NCBI GenBank assembly: GCA_030666985.1
Contig: DAOUWT010000096.1
Coordinates: forward strand, 1 to 8,418
Direction: 5' to 3'
Source of the DNA: Chloroflexota bacterium
GTDB lineage: Bacteria > Chloroflexota > Anaerolineae > Anaerolineales > UBA11858
DNA: 8,418 bases
Positions within the stretch are counted from its first letter, which is position 1, and each line of letters opens with the position of its first letter. The translations under genes and the position numbers were made by a program. This document shows positions 1 through 5,763 of this stretch, in pieces. The notes beneath the pieces are model-generated. The model was not told the origin of the DNA. It worked only from the letters and a program-made list of their open reading frames with translations, and did no database searches.

Positions 1-310
1 CAAGCGTGGCTGTAGGGGACGGCATAACCGTCGCCGTGGGAAGATTTTCTGTTGCGGTGGCCTCAACCACGGTGGGAGACACTGTGCTTTCTCCGCCTTC
101 GAAAATCCCCTCATTAAAAAGATAACTGCCTCCCAAAGCCAAAGCTCCTCCCACAACAGCGCCAACTACAACCCAAAGCCAAGTACGAGTCTTGGATTTT
201 TTCGACCTTCGCTTAGGTGTAGAAGCTCTATTCGATGCCCAGGCTGTGATGGCTGTTCCCAGCAAGGAGCCAATGGTAGTTATCAACACAGTCCATAATT
301 CAGAACTCAT
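1..310 (-). CDS. Membrane-anchored protein with Ser/Thr/Pro-rich outer segment (partial, C-terminus cut by window edge)
   Basis: An open frame reads from an ATG at 310 through the left edge of the window, giving about 103 residues and no stop. The start is supported by an AGGAG about 10 nt upstream. Residues 5-25 form a hydrophobic helix. Residues 33-43 are a strongly basic linker (KRRSKKSK and neighbours). Residues 44-66 are a second, Gly/Ala/Val-rich membrane helix. From about residue 75 the chain is rich in Thr, Pro, Ser and Glu, as in a flexible stalk outside the cell. The layout (helix, basic linker, helix, exported tail) matches that of the protein at 7407-8102. The gene begins 57 bp after the stop of the 368-913 gene with no terminator between them, so the two are probably co-transcribed. 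The function is unknown; a surface-anchored or sensor protein is a guess. The missing C-terminus would hold any recognisable domain. Confidence 0.75.
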   Translation of the reverse strand, partial: MSSELWTVLITTIGSLLGTAITAWASNRASTPKRRSKKSKTRTWLWVVVGAVVGGALALGGSYLFNEGIFEGGESTVSPTVVEATATENLPTATVMPSPTATL

Positions 311-367
311 AATACTTTCACTCCTTCACCAAAACCAGATTTTACTTTGCACGAAAACAAGCAAGAT

Positions 368-913
368 TTACCTGATAAAATGCTTTATCGTCGCCACGGT
401 TTTTTGCAGAGAACGATTCATATAAGCCTTGCTTAGCCTTAGGCAATAATCAGAATAACTGATTCCGGCTGAGGTTGTCAAAGCCGCAGGGATATTAGTG
501 CTTCTGGCGAATCTCAGTTCCACGCCACCCTCAACAACCCTTCTTTTACCCCCAATTTCAATAAAGCTTTGCTTCTGATAGACGGCAATGGACTCCAGGT
601 ACTCGAGTGGAATCGAAGTTTGTTTATAGCGAAGTCCTGTGCCAAACGAGATTTCATTAGAAGAAATTCTCATCATCACCGGCGGAAAAAGCAGGTAAAA
701 ACCTTGGTTTATGAAAATCAGAGAGCCTAGGCCAATAGCGATGACATTAAACAGCCAAAAAAAGAGCGGCTTATCAGACCCAACATTCGCATCAAAAATG
801 TTGTGCAGAAAGGCCAAATCTACGCCAACCATCAAAAAAAGTATGCCTATCAAGAAAATCAGTAAATTCAACCATCGTGAAACGCGGATTGTAAAGGTTT
901 TTTTTCTTTTCAT
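368..913 (-). CDS. Two-helix membrane protein with bacterial PH-like domain
   Basis: This gene encodes 181 residues. A short basic N-terminus (MKRKK) leads into membrane helix 1 at about 14-36 and helix 2 at about 50-76. The cytoplasmic remainder (about 77-165) alternates beta-type stretches such as MRISSNEISFGTGL, IPLEYLESIAVYQKQ and VELRFARS. This is the pattern of small bacterial membrane proteins with a PH-like (bPH/YcxB/YdbT-type) domain, where strands follow a two-helix hairpin. The ATG at 913 has an excellent ribosome site (AAAGGAG, 4-5 nt spacing). The fold assignment comes from pattern, not from a conserved catalytic motif, and no enzyme activity is suggested. It probably shares a transcript with the truncated membrane protein that starts at 310. 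A Tyr/Cys-containing helical tail (SYSDYCLRLSKAY) ends the protein. Confidence 0.75.
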   Translation of the reverse strand: MKRKKTFTIRVSRWLNLLIFLIGILFLMVGVDLAFLHNIFDANVGSDKPLFFWLFNVIAIGLGSLIFINQGFYLLFPPVMMRISSNEISFGTGLRYKQTSIPLEYLESIAVYQKQSFIEIGGKRRVVEGGVELRFARSTNIPAALTTSAGISYSDYCLRLSKAYMNRSLQKTVATIKHFIR

Positions 914-1224
914 CTAGCTCTCCTTTATAATAAGACCTTTGACTTGGTGAGGGTAATCGAATAACCAGAACCTCAGAAAAATTGCGGCATGTTCTTAGAC
1001 GCAATCTATTTCCTCCCTATTTTACTCTAAGTACGTGATTACGCAAATCAAATTTACTCATGTACCAAGGTGATTGCATATAGAAAATAATTATCTCATC
1101 CACGGGATAGCGCAGGTCTGACCGAGCGGTGGCGTTCGGTGAGGACACCTTCACTATCCTTTGGTAAACACAAGTTAATATTTCTTCCAAATCTATATGC
1201 GATTGCCCTGCTCGCGCACTTCTC
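914..1224. other. Gene-free stretch of 311 bp
   Basis: No convincing gene is seen on either strand. The minus strand holds the ribosome site and a candidate promoter for the 368-913 gene. Open frames that enter from the neighbouring genes (down to 1017 and up to 1004) are out-of-frame extensions with no conserved composition. No clear terminator follows the racemase gene at 1225. AT content is higher than in the flanking genes. Confidence 0.6.
1019..1047 (-). promoter_or_regulatory. Candidate sigma-70 promoter for the 368-913 gene
   Basis: On the minus strand a -10-like TAAAAT (1019-1024, 5 of 6 matches) stands 17 nt from a weak -35 TTTGCG (1042-1047, about 3 of 6). Transcription would begin near 1012, giving a leader of about 100 nt. 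The -35 element is poor, so this is only a candidate. Confidence 0.3.
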
Positions 1225-1917
1225 CTACACCAAGGCCATCTCAACCGCTTTTCGAGCGTGGATTGCAGTAGTATCAAATAAAGGAATCGGCGTATGCTCT
1301 TGCTGCACCAACAGAACAATTTCTGTGCAGCCCTCAATAACCCCTTCTGCTCCTCTATCCCGTAAATCTTCCATTATTCTCAAATATTCTGCACGGGATT
1401 CCTCTTTCACAATCCCCAGCACCAATTCTTCGTAGATGACACGGTGGACAATGCCGCGATCTTCTTTGGGGGGAATTAGCACCTCCAATCCGTGTTTCTC
1501 GGTTAGCCGTCCTGCGTAGAAATCCTCTTCCATGGTGAAGTTTGTACCCAACAAGCCGATGGTTTGCATCCCCTGTGACTTTATCTCCCCCGCCGTGGCA
1601 TCTGCAATATGGAGCAAGGGAATTCGGATCGCATTCTCAATCTGGGGGGCTACTTTGTGCATAGTATTCGTACAAATCACCAAAAAATCTGCCCCCGCGG
1701 CTTCAACTTGCAGGGCAGCTTTACTCAATGCCTCCCCGGCCTCATCCCATTTGTTCTGATGTTGTAGGTCTTCAATCTTCTGAAAGTCAACGCTCACCAT
1801 GGCTATGCGTGCCGAATGCAAACCGCCCAATTTCTCTTTTACCAACTCATTGATCTGCTGATAATACAGAGCTGTACTCTCCCAACTCATACCGCCCAGT
1901 AAACCGATTGTTTTCAT
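1225..1917 (-). CDS. Aspartate/glutamate racemase family protein (YgeA/RacX-like amino-acid racemase)
   Basis: This gene encodes 230 residues, the normal length for cofactor-independent Asp/Glu racemases. These enzymes invert L- and D-amino acids in the cytoplasm with two facing cysteines. Both are present: Cys82 in ICTNTMHK and Cys197 in EGCTEI. The N-terminal IGLLGGMSWEST (residues 4-15) is the typical glycine-rich opening, and IGLLGT (about 120-125) opens the second lobe. The CTNTMH spelling, rather than the CNTAH of classic aspartate racemases, points to the YgeA/RacX branch, which acts broadly on neutral and basic amino acids in characterised members. The substrate here is inferred and not fixed by the sequence. 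The ATG at 1917 is required for the first strand. The ribosome site upstream is weak (GTGAG). An 82-bp palindrome separates it from the hydrolase gene upstream, so it may be transcribed separately. Confidence 0.9.
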   Translation of the reverse strand: MKTIGLLGGMSWESTALYYQQINELVKEKLGGLHSARIAMVSVDFQKIEDLQHQNKWDEAGEALSKAALQVEAAGADFLVICTNTMHKVAPQIENAIRIPLLHIADATAGEIKSQGMQTIGLLGTNFTMEEDFYAGRLTEKHGLEVLIPPKEDRGIVHRVIYEELVLGIVKEESRAEYLRIMEDLRDRGAEGVIEGCTEIVLLVQQEHTPIPLFDTTAIHARKAVEMALV

Positions 1918-1965
1918 AAAAACATCTCACTAAATTCTGCTAAATTTTGTAAATACTTAACCTCT

Positions 1966-2047
1966 TGTCATTTCGACGAGCGGAGTGAGGAGAAATCTTT
2001 GCCATCTGATTCAACAAAAAAGATTTCTCCCTCTGGTCGAAATGACA
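1966..2047. repeat. 82-bp palindromic intergenic repeat element (TGTCATTTCGAC type)
   Basis: The left arm at 1966-2000 and right arm at 2019-2047 are inverted copies. Both begin TGTCATTTCGAC at the outside and end GAGAAATCTTT at the inside, with a variable middle (GAGCGGAGTGAG against CAGAGG) and an 18-nt spacer. It fills most of the gap between the hydrolase stop (2060) and the racemase start (1917). Elements with these words are, from general knowledge, common dispersed repeats in genomes of several environmental phyla. In RNA it would form a long hairpin that could end or stabilise the hydrolase transcript. No tract of Ts typical of an intrinsic terminator follows the right-to-left hairpin, and no clear target-site duplication is seen. 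Confidence 0.85.
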
Positions 2048-2059
2048 CCTGGATAGTTA

Positions 2060-2794
2060 CTAATTTTCAAAGAACTCCAAGTCCATGTGACTGGTCACCA
2101 TTTGCACCTCGGGGTGGGTACGGTCAAATTCCTCCAGGCGCGGAACGTGCGGCCCCATTGCAAATTTGACCAACCAATCTGGCACATCATCTTCCAGGCC
2201 TACCGGGGCAGCATCCCCTACGTGGAGCAGCCAACCGGTTTCGGTTTTCACGGCTACCCCGCAATGGCCGCGCGAATGTCCAAATAGGGGAATAAGCCAC
2301 ATCTCAGGTTCGAAGGGCAAGCGTATGGCGGGGAAGTCGAACCACTTTTCCCCTTGCTCTTCGTATAACACGAATTTGGGACGATGGGCAATGTGGCGGC
2401 GCACGTAGGCAAAATCTGTCCAGCGGCGAATGTATCCTGTGAAGGCTTCGTACTCCCTACGGTGGACGTGAACGCTGGCGTGGGGGAAGTCCGGCAATCC
2501 CCCGCAGTGATCAAAGTGCATGTGGGTAAGCACAATGTGGCGCACATCTTCGGGCTGGTAGCCGAGTTGCACGATCTGATTCACGGCAGCTTCTTCTGGG
2601 TCCATGGGCACAATGGTTGCCACCTTAAATATCCGCACAATGCCCGGCGGATTGGCGTAATCTTCTAGCCCTGGCCCGGTATCGACGAGGACAAGCCCTT
2701 GGTCGGTTTCGATTAACAGACAAAGCATCCCTGTGTGCCAATTGGCCGGGATGCGTGCGCTGCATGTAAAGCAGTTGAGATGATGGATGGTCAT
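2060..2794 (-). CDS. Metallo-beta-lactamase-fold hydrolase (lactonase-like)
   Basis: A two-metal hydrolase of 244 residues, probably cytoplasmic because no signal peptide is seen. Counted from the chosen start, it has LVDTGPG (about 37-43), the metal motif HMHFDH at 91-96 (His91, His93, Asp95, His96), a third-site histidine in GHSRGHCG (about His177), a bridging aspartate in GDA (Asp194) and a late histidine in SHMD (His236). This set matches MBL-fold enzymes of the N-acyl-homoserine-lactonase-like group, but the fold is used by many hydrolases, so the substrate is unknown. An open frame continues 15 codons upstream to 2839. The start at 2794 is preferred because GGAGG lies 6 nt before it and the protein then opens with a beta strand (MTIHHLNCF). 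The gap to the glmS stop is 97 bp without a clear terminator, so read-through from glmS is possible. Confidence 0.88.
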   Translation of the reverse strand: MTIHHLNCFTCSARIPANWHTGMLCLLIETDQGLVLVDTGPGLEDYANPPGIVRIFKVATIVPMDPEEAAVNQIVQLGYQPEDVRHIVLTHMHFDHCGGLPDFPHASVHVHRREYEAFTGYIRRWTDFAYVRRHIAHRPKFVLYEEQGEKWFDFPAIRLPFEPEMWLIPLFGHSRGHCGVAVKTETGWLLHVGDAAPVGLEDDVPDWLVKFAMGPHVPRLEEFDRTHPEVQMVTSHMDLEFFEN

Positions 2795-2837
2795 GAGACA
2801 CCTCCGACAAATCAGGTGCGGATATTCACCTTTTAGC

Positions 2838-2897
2838 ACTGTTCACTGGAAACTGGATACTTCTCACACTTCACGTTTCACGTTTTACTCCTCACTC
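2838..2897. repeat. Degenerate heptamer-like tract downstream of glmS
   Basis: The plus strand carries imperfect 7-nt units: TTCACGT, TTCACGT, TTTACTC, CTCACTC, preceded by looser GTTCACTGGAAACTGG-type words. The tract starts in the last codons of glmS and fills most of the gap to the hydrolase gene. It does not resemble an intrinsic terminator. Confidence 0.5.
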
Positions 2898-4733
2898 CAC
2901 CGTCACGCTCTTAGCCAAATTCCTCGGCTGATCAATGTCTAAGCCGCGCAGGGCGGCGATGTGATAAGCCAGCAATTGGAGGGGGATCACCGTGGTCACG
3001 GGACTGAGCATCCAGGGGGTTTCGGGAACCCACAGGATGTGGTCGGCGGCGGCGGAGATGCGTTCGTCGCCCTCGGTTGCCACGGCTATCACCCTCCCCC
3101 CACGGGCCTTGGCTTGCTCAATTTGGCTGAACATCTTATCGTACCAGGGGTCTTGGGGAGCGACCACCACCACGGGTATCTCGCTGTCAATAAGGGCAAT
3201 GGGGCCGTGCTTCATCTCCCCGGCGGGGTAGCCTTCGGCGTGGATGTAGGATATTTCTTTGAGCTTGAGAGCGCCCTCATACGCCGTGGGCATGTTCACA
3301 CCACGCCCCAGGTAGAGTGCGCTCCGCGCCTCCACGAGGGCACTAGCTACCCTCTCCACTTCCCCCTCCCGGTCGAGGCAGCGCCCCGCCAAATCCGGGA
3401 CCAGGCGCAAATCCGCCACAAGGCCTTTCCGCTCCCACTCGTTTATCTCCCCCCGCAGTTCCGCCAGCCGCACGGCTAACATGTACAAATCCACCAGCGG
3501 AGCGGTATAAGCCTTGGTGGAGGCCACGCCAATCTCCGGGCCAACCTGCATGGAGATGAACCCATCCGCCAAACGCATGGCCTGGGAGCCGATGGCGTTG
3601 ACGATGGCCCACAGCGCAGCCCCTTTTTGACGACCCTCCTCCATGGCTGCCAGGGTATCCGCCGTTTCGCCGGATTGAGTGATGGCCAGCACGGCCGTGT
3701 TCTCGTTGACGATTGGGTCACGGTAACGGAACTCGGAGCCGATGTCCACCTCCACCGGGATGCGGGCGATGCGCTCGATGAGGACTTTGCCGACCATCCC
3801 CGCGTAAGCCGCTGTACCGCAGGCGATGATATAAATGCGATCCAGATTTTTTACGTCTTCGGGGGATAGGTTCATGGTGGGGAGGTTGATGCACCCTCGG
3901 TCAAAATCGACTCGCCCGGCGATGGTGTCTGTCAGGGAGCGGACTTGCTCGTGGATTTCTTTGTGCATGAAGTGGCGGAATTCGCCCTTTTCGGCGGAGA
4001 CGGGATCCCAGGGGACGTTTTGCACATCTGGGGGGATGGTTTCCCCCTCCAGGGTGGAGACCTGCACCCCAGCGCGAGTCACCACCGCCATCTGCCGCGA
4101 CTCCAAAAAGACCATCTCCCGCGTGTGTTCCAGGATGGCAGGTAAATCGGAGGCGATGTACATCTCACCCTCTCCCAGGCCAATCACCACGCCCCCAGCG
4201 TTTCCAATCCGGGCGGCGACGATCTTATCAGGTTCGTTCTTAGACATGACGACGATGCCATGCGCTCCCCGCAATTGGAGCAGCGCGGCCCGGACGGCTT
4301 CTGTTAGAGTTTCTCCGGCTTCGAGATGCTGCTCCACGAGGTGGACGATGACTTCGGTGTCGGTTTCTGAGGTGAAGACCACGCCATTTTCTTTTAGTTC
4401 ATCTTTGAGTTCCAGGTAATTTTCTACGATGCCGTTGTGGACTAGAACCACGTCGCCGGTCATTCCCAGGTGGGGATGGGCGTTGTCGGCGTTGGGTTCG
4501 CCGTGGGTGGCCCAGCGCGTGTGCCCGATTCCCACCTGGCCGTGCGGGGGAGATTCCTCCACCAAGGCGGCCAGCCGTGACAGCTTTCCGGCGTCCCGGC
4601 GGACTTCGATATGCCCGTTCTCTAAAATTGCTAATCCGGCTGAGTCGTAGCCGCGATATTCAAGTCTTTTTAATCCATTTAGTACGATGGGGGTTGCGTC
4701 TTTTTCTCCGATATATCCAACTATGCCACACAT
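2892..4733 (-). CDS. glmS: Glutamine--fructose-6-phosphate aminotransferase (isomerizing)
   Basis: GlmS makes glucosamine-6-phosphate from fructose-6-phosphate and glutamine, the entry step to UDP-GlcNAc for peptidoglycan and other amino sugars. All parts are present in 613 residues (E. coli has 609). Cys2 in MCGIVGY is the glutaminase nucleophile exposed after Met removal. RGYDSAG (27-33), HTRWATHG (71-78), HNG (99-101) and ETDTE (123-127) complete the glutaminase domain, which runs to about 240. The first SIS domain holds ACGTAAYA (304-311), TQSGETADT (352-360) and STKAY (405-409). The second holds GRGVN, EGALKLKEISYIHAE and the C-terminal LAKSVTVE. Lys490, Glu493, His509 and Lys608 correspond to the E. 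coli isomerase residues 485, 488, 504 and 603. GGAGGG lies 8 nt before the ATG. A glmS ribozyme sits in the leader (about 4905-5108), so expression is expected to fall when glucosamine-6-phosphate accumulates. Confidence 0.98.
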   Translation of the reverse strand: MCGIVGYIGEKDATPIVLNGLKRLEYRGYDSAGLAILENGHIEVRRDAGKLSRLAALVEESPPHGQVGIGHTRWATHGEPNADNAHPHLGMTGDVVLVHNGIVENYLELKDELKENGVVFTSETDTEVIVHLVEQHLEAGETLTEAVRAALLQLRGAHGIVVMSKNEPDKIVAARIGNAGGVVIGLGEGEMYIASDLPAILEHTREMVFLESRQMAVVTRAGVQVSTLEGETIPPDVQNVPWDPVSAEKGEFRHFMHKEIHEQVRSLTDTIAGRVDFDRGCINLPTMNLSPEDVKNLDRIYIIACGTAAYAGMVGKVLIERIARIPVEVDIGSEFRYRDPIVNENTAVLAITQSGETADTLAAMEEGRQKGAALWAIVNAIGSQAMRLADGFISMQVGPEIGVASTKAYTAPLVDLYMLAVRLAELRGEINEWERKGLVADLRLVPDLAGRCLDREGEVERVASALVEARSALYLGRGVNMPTAYEGALKLKEISYIHAEGYPAGEMKHGPIALIDSEIPVVVVAPQDPWYDKMFSQIEQAKARGGRVIAVATEGDERISAAADHILWVPETPWMLSPVTTVIPLQLLAYHIAALRGLDIDQPRNLAKSVTVE

Positions 4734-4754
4734 TTTGGGTTCCCTCCGGGGGAT

Positions 4755-4862
4755 GCGCGAGGTGCGAGGTGCGCGTTATGAGATGCGAATTGCGAGTTGC
4801 GAGTTTGCAGGCGTGCATGTATGCAGGGGGCAAGTGTGCAAGTTGCAGGTCGCAAGTTTGGG
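4755..4862. repeat. Degenerate 7-8-nt repeat tract in the glmS leader
   Basis: Read on the minus strand, the DNA between the ribozyme and the glmS ribosome site is a chain of imperfect units ending in TGC or CGC, for example AACTTGC, GACCTGC, AACTTGC, then AACTCGC, AACTCGC, AATTCGC and finally ACCTCGC, ACCTCGC. Unit length wavers between 7 and 8 nt and the consensus drifts along the tract. No stable hairpin or open frame explains it. It is a spacer of about 110 nt that would remain on the glmS mRNA after ribozyme cleavage. Confidence 0.7.
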
Positions 4863-4904
4863 GCCGGGTGTGATTAATTTCCCGGCGAATTTTTGGACGT
4901 CATT

Positions 4905-5108
4905 CGGGATGCTTTTGTGGCTCCGGTTGCCCGGAGGGTTTGTGCATCACGTTCTTTTGTGGAGGGAAAAGGTTTAACGGAGTATGACTGCTCCGGAGGG
5001 CTTCCGCTGATCTCTCGATTTTCCCGGCCTCGTTTTCCCCCAGCCGGTTAGCCTCCTTTCGGAGGAACCCTCGTCCTCGTCAGCCAGATGTGATCTGGCT
5101 CATGCGCT
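4905..5108 (-). ncRNA. glmS ribozyme: glmS ribozyme (glucosamine-6-phosphate-dependent self-cleaving riboswitch) with insertion
   Basis: This RNA lies in the glmS leader. Cleavage is expected between A5108 and G5107, in CTA|GCGC. P2 is an 8-bp stem (5100-5093 with 5089-5082) closed by only 3 nt, followed by the conserved GCTGACGAGG (5083-5074). A core helix pairs GAGGG (5072-5068) with CCCTC (5000-4996). The 3' core reads AATCGAGAGATCAGCGGAAG (5020-5001), close to the core of Bacillus and Thermoanaerobacter ribozymes. CGC at 5106-5104 can pair with GCG at 5007-5005. P3 is CGGAG/CTCCG (4995-4991 with 4982-4978). P4 pairs 4951-4944 with 4912-4905 with one mismatch, and encloses ACAAACC, a 6-bp P4.1 with GCAA loop (4936-4921) and CCACAAAA. 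Inserted at about 5067-5022 are a GAAA-capped 5-bp hairpin and a CCGGC/GCCGG hairpin. Position, order and core identity make the call strong. Confidence 0.92.
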
Positions 5109-5137
5109 AGTTTTCCCTAGTTAGTGTTTTTGAGCAG

Positions 5138-5148
5138 CACCTCCTTTT
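5138..5148 (-). promoter_or_regulatory. Orphan full-length Shine-Dalgarno-like sequence upstream of the ribozyme
   Basis: The minus strand carries AAAAGGAGGTG, a near-complete complement of the 16S rRNA tail. No ATG, GTG or TTG stands at usable distance with an open frame; the next codons reach a TAG within 30 nt. It lies about 30 nt upstream of the predicted ribozyme cleavage site. Confidence 0.4.
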
Positions 5149-5242
5149 CTAAAGTAATTCTCCGTGAAGGTTATGCGTGAATTCCTCACGGGACTATATC
5201 TTACTAGACTATGCGGGAGAAAGCAAGTTTTTGGGCGGGTTG

Positions 5243-5270
5243 CTTATATAATTTCAAAAATGGGGGACAA
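5243..5270 (-). promoter_or_regulatory. Candidate glmS promoter
   Basis: On the minus strand TTGTCC (5265-5270, 4 of 6) and TATAAG (5243-5248, 5 of 6) are separated by 16 nt. Transcription would start near 5236, giving about 130 nt before the ribozyme cleavage site. A weaker alternative (TTGCTT, 17 nt, TAAGAT) lies about 40 nt downstream. The -35 element touches the palindrome at 5270-5308, which could therefore act on it. Confidence 0.45.
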
Positions 5271-5308
5271 GACTTCCGAAGTTTGCACTATAAAAACTTC
5301 GGAAGTCT
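5270..5308. repeat. Perfect 15-bp inverted repeat with self-palindromic arms
   Basis: The arms at 5270-5284 and 5294-5308 are exact inverse copies around a 9-nt spacer. Within each arm ACTTC-C-GAAGT, or ACTTC-G-GAAGT, is itself a palindrome around one base, so the arms are also near-direct repeats. The element lies 9 bp after the stop of the PIN toxin gene and abuts the candidate glmS promoter. It may end toxin-operon transcripts, but no good T-tract follows on the minus strand. It may instead be an operator or a dispersed repeat. Confidence 0.85.
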
Positions 5309-5316
5309 CAGTCCTA

Positions 5317-5763
5317 TCACAAATTCTGACTAAGCATCTGTCGTATATTTGAAACAAACTCCCCAGGCGATTGAATAACTGGCTCAGCAGCGAGGGCAAC
5401 TTCTGGCGTAAAATCTTTGCTATTGAGCGTCAGCAAATAATCGGGGGCAAACTGGACAGCCGCCTCCAGAATTGGCGCATCTTTGGCTTCAATGATGGGC
5501 AACCAGCGCTCGTACTGATTAAAAATAGGATCTTCGAGGATCGTGGGAGCGATGTTTACTAACCACTCGGTCAGAATAGGTAAGCCTTCCGGAAATTTGC
5601 GCTGCAAATTACGCTCTGCCTCATCAAGAACCTGTCGCGAAACAACCAGTCGGAGCATGCCAATTTCGGCAAAGGAGAGTACAGCATGACTAGCACCTGT
5701 ACGTGAGGCACAGGCAGCAAAAAGGATATTAGCATCTACAAAGACAGAAGGTGTTTTGCTCAT
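5317..5763 (-). CDS. PIN-domain toxin (VapC-like ribonuclease), PIN_3-type
   Basis: PIN-domain nuclease of 148 residues, the toxin half of a type II toxin-antitoxin pair. Toxins of this family cut RNA, often tRNA or rRNA, in a Mg-dependent way and so stop translation. The acidic residues are visible: Asp10 in FVDAN, Glu48 in VLDEAERN, Asp95 in AKDAPILEAA and Asp117 in NSKDF. The usual aspartate of the last loop (GD-K-DL) is Asn114 here, as in some PIN_3 members, so activity is likely but not certain. Its start codon overlaps the stop of the antitoxin gene by 4 bp (ATGA), which implies translational coupling, with antitoxin made first. The RNA target cannot be told from sequence. A 15-bp inverted repeat follows the stop. 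Confidence 0.9.
   Translation of the reverse strand: MSKTPSVFVDANILFAACASRTGASHAVLSFAEIGMLRLVVSRQVLDEAERNLQRKFPEGLPILTEWLVNIAPTILEDPIFNQYERWLPIIEAKDAPILEAAVQFAPDYLLTLNSKDFTPEVALAAEPVIQSPGEFVSNIRQMLSQNL

Noticed and set aside
792..1004. Minus-strand frame with TTG start preceded by GGGAGG, overlapping the start of the 368-913 gene
   Set aside because: The ribosome-like site is tempting, but the frame overlaps the better-supported membrane protein by over 100 nt and its product shows no family features. A coupled leader peptide cannot be fully excluded.
1017..1337. Minus-strand open frame overlapping the end of the racemase gene
   Set aside because: It starts inside the racemase in another frame, has no ribosome site and no recognisable motif; the racemase has a normal length and ending.
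2795..2839. Fifteen-codon N-terminal extension of the MBL-fold hydrolase
   Set aside because: The internal ATG at 2794 has GGAGG at ideal spacing, and the family fold begins there; the extension has no such site.
3835..4419. Plus-strand open frame of 194 codons inside glmS, and another at 2961-3479
   Set aside because: Both lie opposite the well-conserved glmS gene, have no ribosome site and show the Arg/Ser/Pro-rich composition of an antisense shadow.
4577..4977. Two overlapping plus-strand open frames across the glmS start and ribozyme region
   Set aside because: They are opposite glmS, the repeat tract and the ribozyme; the long frames result from the low-complexity tract lacking stops.
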